DNA from: Desulfobulbaceae bacterium UBA2262
GTDB taxonomy: Bacteria; Desulfobacterota; Desulfobulbia; Desulfobulbales; Desulfurivibrionaceae
Assembly (NCBI GenBank): GCA_002347185.1
Contig: DDXK01000031.1
Span: 1 to 7,062 of the forward strand
Length of the DNA stretch: 7,062 bases
Direction: 5' to 3'
Positions 1 through 5,372 of this stretch are shown here, piece by piece (the stretch's first letter is position 1; every line of letters begins with the position of its first letter). The position numbers and the translations under genes were made by a program. The notes under the pieces are model-generated. The model saw only the letters and a list, made by a program, of their open reading frames with translations. It searched no databases and had not been told where the DNA came from.

Positions 1-1318
1 GGTCGCGGCCCTGCTTGGCCGAGCCGCCGGCCGAATCACCCTCCACCAGGAAGATCTCCCGCTCCTTCGGGTCCTTGGACTGACACTCGGCGAGCTTGCC
101 CGCCATCATCAGGTCAAGTCCCGCTCCCTTCTTGCGGGAAAGTTCCTTGGCGCGGCGGGCCGCTTCCCGCGCCCTTGCCGCGTCAACCACCTTGCCGAGG
201 ATCTTTCTTGCCACCTGCGGGTTCTGTTCCAGATAGATGGCCAATTTTTCGTTGCAGATGGTTTCGACGATGGATTTGACCTCGCTGTTGCCCAGCTTGG
301 TCTTGGTCTGCCCTTCGAACTGCGGGTCCGGCACCCGCACGGAAACGATGCAGGTGAGCCCTTCGCGCACGTCGTCGCCGCCCATCTTCTCCTTCATGTT
401 CTTGGGCACGATGTCGTCGCTGGCGTAACGGTTGATGCATTTGGTGAGCGCGGCGCGAAAACCGGCGACATGGGTGCCGCCTTCCTTGGTGTGGATGTTG
501 TTGACAAAGGAAAAGAGCCGCTCGGAATAGCCGTCGAAATACTGAAAACAGACCTCCACCTGCACGTTGTCCTTCTCGCCGGCCACGAAAACGGCCTCGG
601 GATGGATATGGGTCCGGTTGCGGTTGAGATATTCGATGTAGGAAACAATGCCGCCCTTGTAATGGAATTCATCCTCGGCGCCGGTCCGCTCGTCGTGGAG
701 CAGTATCTTGACGTCCTTATTGAGAAAGGCCAGCTCCCGCATGCGGTTCTGGATGATCTCATATTTGAACTCGGTGGTTTCCTTGAATATTTCCGGATCG
801 GGCATGAAGGTGATCTTGGTGCCGGTCTTGTCCGTATCGCCAACCACCTCTATGTTTCCCTGGGGAATGCCGTAATGGTATGTCTGGCGGTGGATATGGC
901 CTTCACGTTTCACCTCGGCGGTGGTCCAGCGGCTCAGGGCATTGACCACCGAGACGCCCACCCCGTGCAGACCGCCGGAAACCTTGTAGGTGGAGTGATC
1001 GAACTTGCCGCCGGCATGCAGGGTGCACATGACCAGCTCCAGGGCGGAAACCCCTTCGGTGGGATGCATGGCCACCGGAATGCCGCGCCCGTTGTCCTCG
1101 ACGCTGCAACTCCCGTCCCTGTGGAATACAACCTTGATCTCGGTGCAGTGGCCGGCCAGGGCCTCGTCAATACTGTTGTCCACCACCTCGTAGATGAGGT
1201 GATGGAGGCCCTCTTCGGCGGTATTGCCGATGTACATTGCCGGCCGCATCCGGACGCCTTCGAGTCCGGAAAGAACCTTGATTTGATCAGCCCCGTAGTT
1301 GTTATTTGCCTCAGTCAA
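1..1318 (-). CDS. gyrB: DNA gyrase subunit B, N-terminal part (3' end cut off by the window edge)
   Basis: This is the ATPase subunit of type II topoisomerase, which with GyrA introduces negative supercoils. About 439 residues are visible and the reading frame is unbroken. The GHKL ATP-binding motifs are present: EVVDNSIDEA at residues ~44-53 (catalytic Glu44, Mg-binding Asn48), DNGRGIP at ~75-81 and GGLHGVG at ~115-121. The transducer domain follows, and the visible part ends in the TOPRIM motif EGDSAGGSAKQGRD (~426-439); the metal-binding DxD and GyrA-contact region lie beyond the window. The chosen start is TTG at 1318-1316, preceded by AAGAGGA (1333-1327) with 8 nt spacing; it gives the usual GyrB N-terminus with NNNYGADQIKVL, and no in-frame ATG precedes the conserved region. 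It lies 75 nt downstream of dnaN on the same strand, so co-transcription is likely. recF, often found between these genes, is absent here. Identity is essentially certain. Confidence 0.97.
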   Translation of the reverse strand, partial: MTEANNNYGADQIKVLSGLEGVRMRPAMYIGNTAEEGLHHLIYEVVDNSIDEALAGHCTEIKVVFHRDGSCSVEDNGRGIPVAMHPTEGVSALELVMCTLHAGGKFDHSTYKVSGGLHGVGVSVVNALSRWTTAEVKREGHIHRQTYHYGIPQGNIEVVGDTDKTGTKITFMPDPEIFKETTEFKYEIIQNRMRELAFLNKDVKILLHDERTGAEDEFHYKGGIVSYIEYLNRNRTHIHPEAVFVAGEKDNVQVEVCFQYFDGYSERLFSFVNNIHTKEGGTHVAGFRAALTKCINRYASDDIVPKNMKEKMGGDDVREGLTCIVSVRVPDPQFEGQTKTKLGNSEVKSIVETICNEKLAIYLEQNPQVARKILGKVVDAARAREAARRAKELSRKKGAGLDLMMAGKLAECQSKDPKEREIFLVEGDSAGGSAKQGRD

Positions 1319-1326
1319 AGTATAAA

Positions 1327-1333
1327 TCCTCTT
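1327..1333 (-). promoter_or_regulatory. Shine-Dalgarno of gyrB that fixes the TTG start
   Basis: AAGAGGA lies 8 nt before the TTG at 1318. It is the only good ribosome binding site near the conserved GyrB N-terminus. An ATG at 1338-1336 lies upstream but in another frame. It opens a 7-codon mini-ORF whose TGA (1317-1315) overlaps the TTG as TTGA. Confidence 0.75.
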
Positions 1334-1345
1334 AACATATTGTTT

Positions 1346-1367
1346 ATAAAGATATTTTTATCTTTAT
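1346..1367. repeat. Perfect AT-rich inverted repeat in the dnaN-gyrB gap
   Basis: The arms are ATAAAGATA (1346-1354) and TATCTTTAT (1359-1367) around a TTTT loop on the plus strand, giving 9 perfect pairs with a 4-nt loop. In the minus-strand transcript the hairpin sits between the dnaN stop and the gyrB Shine-Dalgarno. There is no GC-rich stem and no trailing U-run, so it is not a convincing terminator. It could be an operator, an mRNA processing or stability element, or chance in AT-rich DNA. Confidence 0.6.
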
Positions 1368-1393
1368 GACTTGCTTGTTCCGCGCGCCGCCCT

Positions 1394-2524
1394 TCATATT
1401 TTCATCGGCATGATGATGCTGATGAAGCCTGGATCTTCCTCTCCCTGGATCATGCAGGGGCTTTCCTCGGAATTGATATACGCCTTGACTGTATCGCTGG
1501 ACATTACCTGCAGGGTTTCCACGAAGTATTTGCCGTTGAAACCCAACTTCAGGGGGGCATCCTCATAGGCTATGGCGAGTTCGTCCTTGGCGCTGCCTAT
1601 GTCCATGCTCTGCGAGGAAAGAATCAGTTTGTTGTTGGCGATCTCGAACTGCACGGCATTGTACCGGTCCTCGGTGAAGAGGTTCATCCGCTTCATCGAG
1701 GTCATTATCTTCATCCGGTTCAACTCAAAGTATTTCGCCTTGTTCACCACCTGGATGATATTGCGGTAGTCGGGAAAATCGCCGTTCATCAAGCGGATGA
1801 CGATGACTGACTGCTCTGTTTTCAGTACCGCCTGTTTTTCCTCGAAACAGAGCTGCACAACGCTGCCGGCTTCGCAGAATTTCTTTATCTCCTGCATCCC
1901 CTTCCTGGGGATCAGGATGGTTTTCTCCATCTTCAGCAGCCCTATGTCGCTCTCCACCTCTTTTTCCATCAGGGAAAGGCGATGGCCATCGGAGGAAACC
2001 ATGCGCAACTTGTTTCTTCCTTCCGTGCTCTCCTTTTCCACCAGGATCCCGGTGAGGTTGAACTGCGATTCTCCCTCCTGGGCCACGGAAAAGATGGTTT
2101 TGTCGATCAGCTCCTTGAGATCGTCGCTGTTCAAGGAAACCAGATTTTTTTCGTCATATTCAGGAAAGGCCGGGTATTCATCGCTGGGCATGCCGGCCAG
2201 CTTATAATCCGTCGAGTCGCAGGTTATCTTGGCCCAATTGTTTTCGAGTATCTCGATATGGATCATCGCCGCGTCCGATTCGCGCACCAGTTCGAAAAGC
2301 TTTTTCGCCGGCAGGGTGATGGCGCCTTCGGAAAGAATTTCCGCTGGCAGGGTGTTGCGGATACCTATCTCCAGATCGGTCGCGGTCATGCGGATTGCAT
2401 CGGACTGCGATTCGATGAGGAGATTGGAAAGAATGGCAATAGTCCCCTTTTTCCCGGTGACGTTTTGCAGGGAAGCGAGGCCGGAGAGAAAATCATCACG
2501 TGAAATGTTGAAAATCAGAGACAT
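1394..2524 (-). CDS. dnaN: DNA polymerase III beta subunit (sliding clamp)
   Basis: A 376-residue protein, close to the usual 366-380. It forms the dimeric ring that tethers the replicative polymerase to DNA and serves as a docking platform for repair and initiation-control proteins. Family signatures visible: an N-terminal clamp domain with ILSNLLIES (~31-39), DLEIGIRNTLPAEI (~50-63) and GAITLPAKKLFELVRE (~67-82); YKLAGMPSDEYPAFPEYD at the end of domain I; SSDGHRLSLMEKEV in the middle domain; and the C-terminal IIMPMKI, matching the clamp's terminal peptide that lines the partner-binding cleft. The start ATG (2524-2522) has AGAAGGA (2539-2533) 8 nt upstream, and an in-frame TAA lies farther upstream. 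gyrB follows on the same strand. dnaA, the usual upstream neighbour, is missing; the upstream DNA is instead a long AT-rich spacer and then a divergent gene. Confidence 0.97.
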   Translation of the reverse strand: MSLIFNISRDDFLSGLASLQNVTGKKGTIAILSNLLIESQSDAIRMTATDLEIGIRNTLPAEILSEGAITLPAKKLFELVRESDAAMIHIEILENNWAKITCDSTDYKLAGMPSDEYPAFPEYDEKNLVSLNSDDLKELIDKTIFSVAQEGESQFNLTGILVEKESTEGRNKLRMVSSDGHRLSLMEKEVESDIGLLKMEKTILIPRKGMQEIKKFCEAGSVVQLCFEEKQAVLKTEQSVIVIRLMNGDFPDYRNIIQVVNKAKYFELNRMKIMTSMKRMNLFTEDRYNAVQFEIANNKLILSSQSMDIGSAKDELAIAYEDAPLKLGFNGKYFVETLQVMSSDTVKAYINSEESPCMIQGEEDPGFISIIMPMKI

Positions 2525-2623
2525 GATCCAGATCCTTCTTTGAGTAATAAAGAGGTATTAGTATGAAAAAGATTATGGTTATAAGGGGTGTTTATATGTT
2601 GAGTAAGGATGCAACCTCCTGAA

Positions 2624-2651
2624 TTAATATTTAATTTTCTTACATCCTCAA
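2624..2651 (-). promoter_or_regulatory. Weak candidate promoter for dnaN-gyrB
   Basis: On the minus strand TTGAGG (2651-2646) and TATTAA (2629-2624) are separated by 16 nt. Each hexamer matches the sigma70 consensus at 4 of 6 positions. It would start transcription roughly 90 nt before the dnaN ATG. AT-rich DNA gives many such matches. Another partial -10, CATAAT at 2577-2572, lacks a good -35. Treat this only as a place to look. Confidence 0.2.
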
Positions 2652-2685
2652 GAGGGATAAAAATGGGGGAAAATAAAAAAAAGGG

Positions 2686-2694
2686 TTATCAACA
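2686..2694 (+). other. DnaA-box-like nonamer
   Basis: TTATCAACA matches the canonical DnaA box TTATCCACA at 8 of 9 positions. It lies in the AT-rich spacer about 160 bp upstream of dnaN, next to a poly-A stretch and the 2726-2760 inverted repeat. It is the single best DnaA-box candidate in the region. On its own it is not proof of an origin. Confidence 0.45.
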
Positions 2695-2725
2695 TTTTTT
2701 AAAAAAGGAACGAACATCGTTTTTT

Positions 2726-2760
2726 AAACTGGCGTTGACAAGGTGTTGAAACGCCAGTTT
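2726..2760. repeat. Inverted repeat with 11-bp perfect arms around a TTGACA hexamer
   Basis: The arms AAACTGGCGTT (2726-2736) and AACGCCAGTTT (2750-2760) are perfect complements separated by 13 nt. They are noticeably more GC-rich than their surroundings. The consensus -35 hexamer TTGACA (2735-2740) straddles the inner edge of the left arm. A weak -10, TTTAAA (2759-2764), lies 18 nt further on at the edge of the right arm. The layout fits a palindromic operator overlapping a rightward promoter. A transcription terminator is unlikely, because both flanking genes point away from this site. Confidence 0.65.
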
Positions 2761-2764
2761 TAAA
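2735..2764 (+). promoter_or_regulatory. Possible rightward promoter inside the inverted repeat
   Basis: TTGACA (2735-2740) is a perfect -35. With an 18-nt spacer the -10 would be TTTAAA (2759-2764), 4 of 6 matches. Transcription would begin near 2771, leaving a leader of roughly 220 nt before the hydrolase ATG. The other rightward candidate, TTGGTG (2841-2846) with TACAAA (2864-2869), is no better. The assignment is tentative. Confidence 0.25.
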
Positions 2765-2990
2765 AGGAAAAAGAGAACTAAAAGTGAAAATATTATATAA
2801 ATAATTGAAATTTATATACAAAACTAAAAAATAAGTTGAGTTGGTGAATACGAAAAAAACGATTACAAAACGATAGTGCAAAATGATAAAAAACACAATA
2901 ATAATAACGAAAAAGATGATGTTTTATTGGGGTGTTAAGTCACTGTTCCGACCCTCTTTTTAAGCGGATTAGGAGAGAAGGCTGCCAGGA

Positions 2991-4112
2991 ATGGAAAAAG
3001 ATAGAATTTATTCTTTTAATTCAAAAATTTATGATGTTTTTCAGGGGGCGATCTCAAAAAAGGTTTTTCCTGGCGCCGCCTATGGCATTTCGGTGGGCCG
3101 ACCGGAGGAGAGGATAACGCTCTGCGAGACCCCAGGTTTTTGCGACTATGAGGGAAAGAAAAAAGTAAGCCCCGAAACCTTTTACGATCTCGCTTCGCTC
3201 AGCAAGCCCCTGGCCACCGTGCTTTCCCTGCTCTGCCTGTGCAAGGATGGGAAGGTGAAGGCAACGGACAGGCTGGTCGATTTTTTTCCCGCTCCGGCTG
3301 ATCCCGAGAAGGGAAAGATCACCATCGGCCAGCTGCTCTCCCATGCCTCCGGCCTGCCCGCCCATCGCGAGTACTACCGGATCCTTCTTTCCCTGCCCCG
3401 GCAGGAAAGAAAAGAACGTCTGCTTGCCCTGCTCATGGAGGAGCCACTGGTATGCGAGCCTGGCACACGCTCTCTATACAGCGATCTTGGTTTTATGCTT
3501 CTGGGGCTGCTCGTGGAAAAACTCAGCGGCGAAAGTCTGGAAAATTTTTACCGTAAAAAGGTTCTGACCCCTCTCGGCCTGGCAATGAGCATACGTTTTG
3601 GCCCCCTGCCGGAAGGGGGGGGCGGGGAGATGAGCATAGCGCCCGGCGAGTATTGCCAGGTGAGGAAGAAAGTGCTCGTCGGCGAGGTTGGCGACGAGAA
3701 TGCCTTTGCCCTCGGCGGGGTGGCCGGACACGCCGGTCTGTTCGGCACCATCACTGGGGTGCAGGCCCTGGTTCTCCATCTGCTCGATCAGTGGCAGGGG
3801 AGGGAGGAGCATCCCAACTACCTGGGCAGCGATCTCCGTTTTTTTCTGCGGCGCGCGGCGGTGCCGGAATCGACCTGGGCCCTGGGCTTTGACACCCCCT
3901 CAGCCGTCTCTTCCAGCGCCGGCAGCCATCTTTCCCCATTCAGCATCGGCCATCTGGGCTACAGCGGCACCTCGTTCTGGATCGATCCCGCCAGGGAGCT
4001 GGCCATGGTCCTGCTCAGCAACAGGGTTCACCCCAGGCGGGACAACGAGCAGATCAAACAGTTCAGGCCCCTTTTTCACAATCTGGTCGTGGAAAGCCTG
4101 GGCCTGGCGTAG
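2991..4112 (+). CDS. Serine hydrolase of the beta-lactamase / DD-peptidase fold (cytoplasmic form)
   Basis: A 373-residue protein of the class C beta-lactamase-like serine hydrolase family. The three active-site motifs are present: SLSK (Ser69-x-x-Lys72) with the nucleophile, YSD (Tyr163-Asp165) in the usual Tyr-x-Asn position (Asp occurs in many family members), and HLGYSGTSFW (His321-Leu-Gly) replacing the KTG triad. LGGVAGHAGLFGT (~241-253) is a further family block. No signal peptide or transmembrane helix is visible; the N-terminus (MEKDRIYSFN) is polar, so a cytoplasmic location is inferred. Members act as DD-carboxypeptidases, esterases or amidases; the substrate cannot be read from sequence, though a role in cell-wall peptide recycling is one possibility. 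The start ATG has AAGG (2978-2981) 9 nt upstream. The permease gene follows after 12 nt, so the two are probably co-transcribed. An unbroken G8 run lies at 3615-3622. Confidence 0.88.
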   Translation: MEKDRIYSFNSKIYDVFQGAISKKVFPGAAYGISVGRPEERITLCETPGFCDYEGKKKVSPETFYDLASLSKPLATVLSLLCLCKDGKVKATDRLVDFFPAPADPEKGKITIGQLLSHASGLPAHREYYRILLSLPRQERKERLLALLMEEPLVCEPGTRSLYSDLGFMLLGLLVEKLSGESLENFYRKKVLTPLGLAMSIRFGPLPEGGGGEMSIAPGEYCQVRKKVLVGEVGDENAFALGGVAGHAGLFGTITGVQALVLHLLDQWQGREEHPNYLGSDLRFFLRRAAVPESTWALGFDTPSAVSSSAGSHLSPFSIGHLGYSGTSFWIDPARELAMVLLSNRVHPRRDNEQIKQFRPLFHNLVVESLGLA

Positions 4113-4116
4113 GAGG
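4111..4116 (+). promoter_or_regulatory. Shine-Dalgarno of the permease gene overlapping the hydrolase stop
   Basis: AGGAGG starts on the second base of the TAG stop of the upstream gene and lies 8 nt before the ATG at 4125. This is a perfect anti-16S match. Its overlap with the stop suggests that terminating ribosomes feed the second gene (translational coupling). Confidence 0.8.
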
Positions 4117-4124
4117 AAGCGCAC

Positions 4125-5054
4125 ATGTATTTTCCTGTGGCCGGCATCGAAGTCAATCCCTTTGTGCCACCGCTGGTGGCCTTTGCCATCTCGTTTTTCA
4201 CCTCCATGGGAGGCGTTTCCGGCGCTTTTCTCCTGCTGCCCTTCCAGGTCAGCATCCTTGGCTTCAGCACCCCGGCGGTGAGTTCCACCAACCAGCTCTT
4301 CAACATCGTCGCCATTCCCAGCGGCGTTTACCGCTATCTCAAGGAGGGGCGCATGGTCTGGCCGCTTACCTGGCTGGTGGTCATCGGGACCCTGCCCGGG
4401 GTGCTGGCAGGGGCGTTGCTGCGCATCCACTATTTTCCAGATCCCCGCAATTTTAAGTTTTTCGCCGGCCTGGTCCTTCTCTATCTTGGGGCGAGGCTGC
4501 TGCAGGATCTCCTGTTCCCGGGCAGGGGAAAGGAGCAGAACCGGGTCGAGCTTCGGATCAAGGAATATCAGGCGCAAAACAAGGGGGGGGCGCTGCCGCC
4601 GGTCATCCTGCACCGGGCAGGCCTCCACAGGATCCGCTACGAGTTCATGGGCGAGATCTGCGAAGCGCCAAGCGTGGCCATCCTGGCCTTGAGTCTGGTG
4701 GTGGGGGTTATCGGCGGCATATACGGCATCGGTGGCGGCGCCATCATCGCCCCCTTTTTCGTCAGCGTTTTTGGCCTGCCGGTGCATACCGTGGCCGGCG
4801 CCGCCCTGATGGGAACCTTCGTGACCTCGGTGGCCGGGGTTCTCTTCTATCAGCTCATCGCCCCCTTTTACCCGAGCCTGGCCGTGGCCCCGGACTGGCT
4901 GCTGGGCCTGCTTTTCGGCCTTGGCGGTTTCTGCGGCATGTACTGCGGAGCCAGGGCGCAGAAGCATATGCCGGCGAGGGTGATCAAATGGCTGCTGGCG
5001 GCTTTCGTCCTCTTCACGGCGGGCAAGTATGTGCTGGAGTTTTTCCTCCGCTGA
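4125..5054 (+). CDS. TauE/SafE-family membrane permease (putative sulfite or organosulfonate exporter)
   Basis: A 309-residue inner-membrane protein of the TauE/SafE (former DUF81) family. The two-fold repeat of the family is visible. The first half has GGVSGAFLLLPFQV (~29-42) followed by STNQLFNIVAIPSG (~54-67). The second has GVIGGIYGIGGGAIIAPFFV (~194-213) followed by GAALMGTFVTSVAGV (~225-239). Hydrophobic stretches suggest about eight helices (around 14-45, 80-100, 111-131, 184-217, 222-247, 256-277, 286-308). Between the halves lies a charged segment (~132-182) predicted to be a soluble loop; it contains a lysine next to two glycines encoded by a G8 run (4583-4590). Characterised relatives export sulfite, sulfoacetate or related anions, but the family is broad and the substrate here is unknown. 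It is the second gene of an operon with the serine hydrolase, and its stop lies 4 bp from the stop of the convergent neighbour. Confidence 0.9.
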   Translation: MYFPVAGIEVNPFVPPLVAFAISFFTSMGGVSGAFLLLPFQVSILGFSTPAVSSTNQLFNIVAIPSGVYRYLKEGRMVWPLTWLVVIGTLPGVLAGALLRIHYFPDPRNFKFFAGLVLLYLGARLLQDLLFPGRGKEQNRVELRIKEYQAQNKGGALPPVILHRAGLHRIRYEFMGEICEAPSVAILALSLVVGVIGGIYGIGGGAIIAPFFVSVFGLPVHTVAGAALMGTFVTSVAGVLFYQLIAPFYPSLAVAPDWLLGLLFGLGGFCGMYCGARAQKHMPARVIKWLLAAFVLFTAGKYVLEFFLR

Positions 5055-5058
5055 CCAC

Positions 5059-5331
5059 TTACTTGCAGGGCCTGGGCTTGCCTGTTTTGTCGAGGACCTG
5101 GATGAGATGGACGGCGGTGGAGGAGCTCTGGCCGCCGCCGTAGCCTTCCATGCTGAGAAAGGTCAGGCCCTCCACGCAGAGCAGGCGATAGGTTTTCCGG
5201 TGCGGGATCTTTTCATCCTCGGTGGTCCACTTTCCCCGCTCGATCTCCATGGCTTCCTCGGGAGCGGCGGCCACGGCAGAAGGGGAGAGGGTGCAGGCGA
5301 GAAGGGCGAGGGCGAGGAAGGCGGTCGGCAT
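5059..5331 (-). CDS. Small exported protein of unknown function
   Basis: A 90-residue protein I do not recognise. Residues ~3-23 form a hydrophobic stretch ending in AVAAAPEEA, which looks like a signal peptide cleaved near residues 22-23. An alternative is lipoprotein processing at LLAC (Cys13), though the residue two before that Cys is Leu, which is less typical. The n-region has no Lys or Arg, which is unusual. The mature part is ~67 residues with two cysteines (Cys52 in LLCVEG and Cys89 in RPCK, one residue from the end) that could form a disulfide in the periplasm. A glycine-serine patch, YGGGQSSST, lies at ~64-72. The start ATG has GGAG (5342-5339) 7 nt upstream; no standard start codon lies further upstream in frame before the mtnA coding end. 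It follows mtnA by 41 nt and is probably in the same transcript. Its 3' end nearly abuts the convergent permease gene. Confidence 0.75.
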   Translation of the reverse strand: MPTAFLALALLACTLSPSAVAAAPEEAMEIERGKWTTEDEKIPHRKTYRLLCVEGLTFLSMEGYGGGQSSSTAVHLIQVLDKTGKPRPCK

Positions 5332-5372
5332 GAGGGGGCTCCGGAGAAGAGGTTGATGGGTATCGGAAAAGA

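Larger units (their letters stand above)
2525..2990. other. AT-rich gene-free region; candidate replication origin or divergent control region
   Basis: These 466 bp separate divergent dnaN (minus) and the hydrolase gene (plus), and I find no credible gene in them. The AT content is extreme in places: 2761-2820 has 9 G+C in 60 by hand count. TTATCAACA (2686-2694) differs by one base from the classical DnaA box TTATCCACA. Weaker relatives on the other strand include TGTTTATAT (2589), TGTTGAGTA (2597) and TGTTGAAAC (2744). There is also an inverted repeat (2726-2760) and a stretch of A-tracts (2853-2914). A long AT-rich spacer with DnaA-box-like sequence beside dnaN-gyrB is what many bacterial oriC regions look like. 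A dense array of consensus boxes is not visible, however, so the origin assignment is an inference. Confidence 0.45.

Noticed and set aside
470..1369. Long plus-strand ORF (299 codons) opposite gyrB
   Set aside because: It is antisense to an intact, highly conserved gyrB frame; its translation shows no recognisable domain, and its length is explained by GC-rich codon structure of the opposite strand.
2531..2543. GATCCTTCTTTGA as an E. coli-type oriC 13-mer
   Set aside because: It mismatches the 13-mer at several fixed positions and coincides with the dnaN Shine-Dalgarno region.
2726..2760. Inverted repeat read as an intrinsic terminator
   Set aside because: No transcript is expected to end here because flanking genes diverge; the T/A runs next to the arms are short and the loop is 13 nt.
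2699..2896. Minus-strand ORF of 65 codons in the AT-rich spacer
   Set aside because: Its Phe/Tyr/Ile-rich composition is what random AT-rich DNA gives; there is no convincing ribosome site, and it runs through the inverted repeat.
3900..4967. Long minus-strand ORF (355 codons) opposite the hydrolase end and permease
   Set aside because: Both plus-strand genes have clear family motifs and ribosome sites. The antisense translation is a His/Gln/Gly-rich low-complexity sequence typical of a shadow frame.
5062..5088. Possible terminator after the permease (CAGG ... CCTG followed by TTTT)
   Set aside because: The stem is only 4 pairs with an 11-nt loop inside the convergent coding region; too weak to call.
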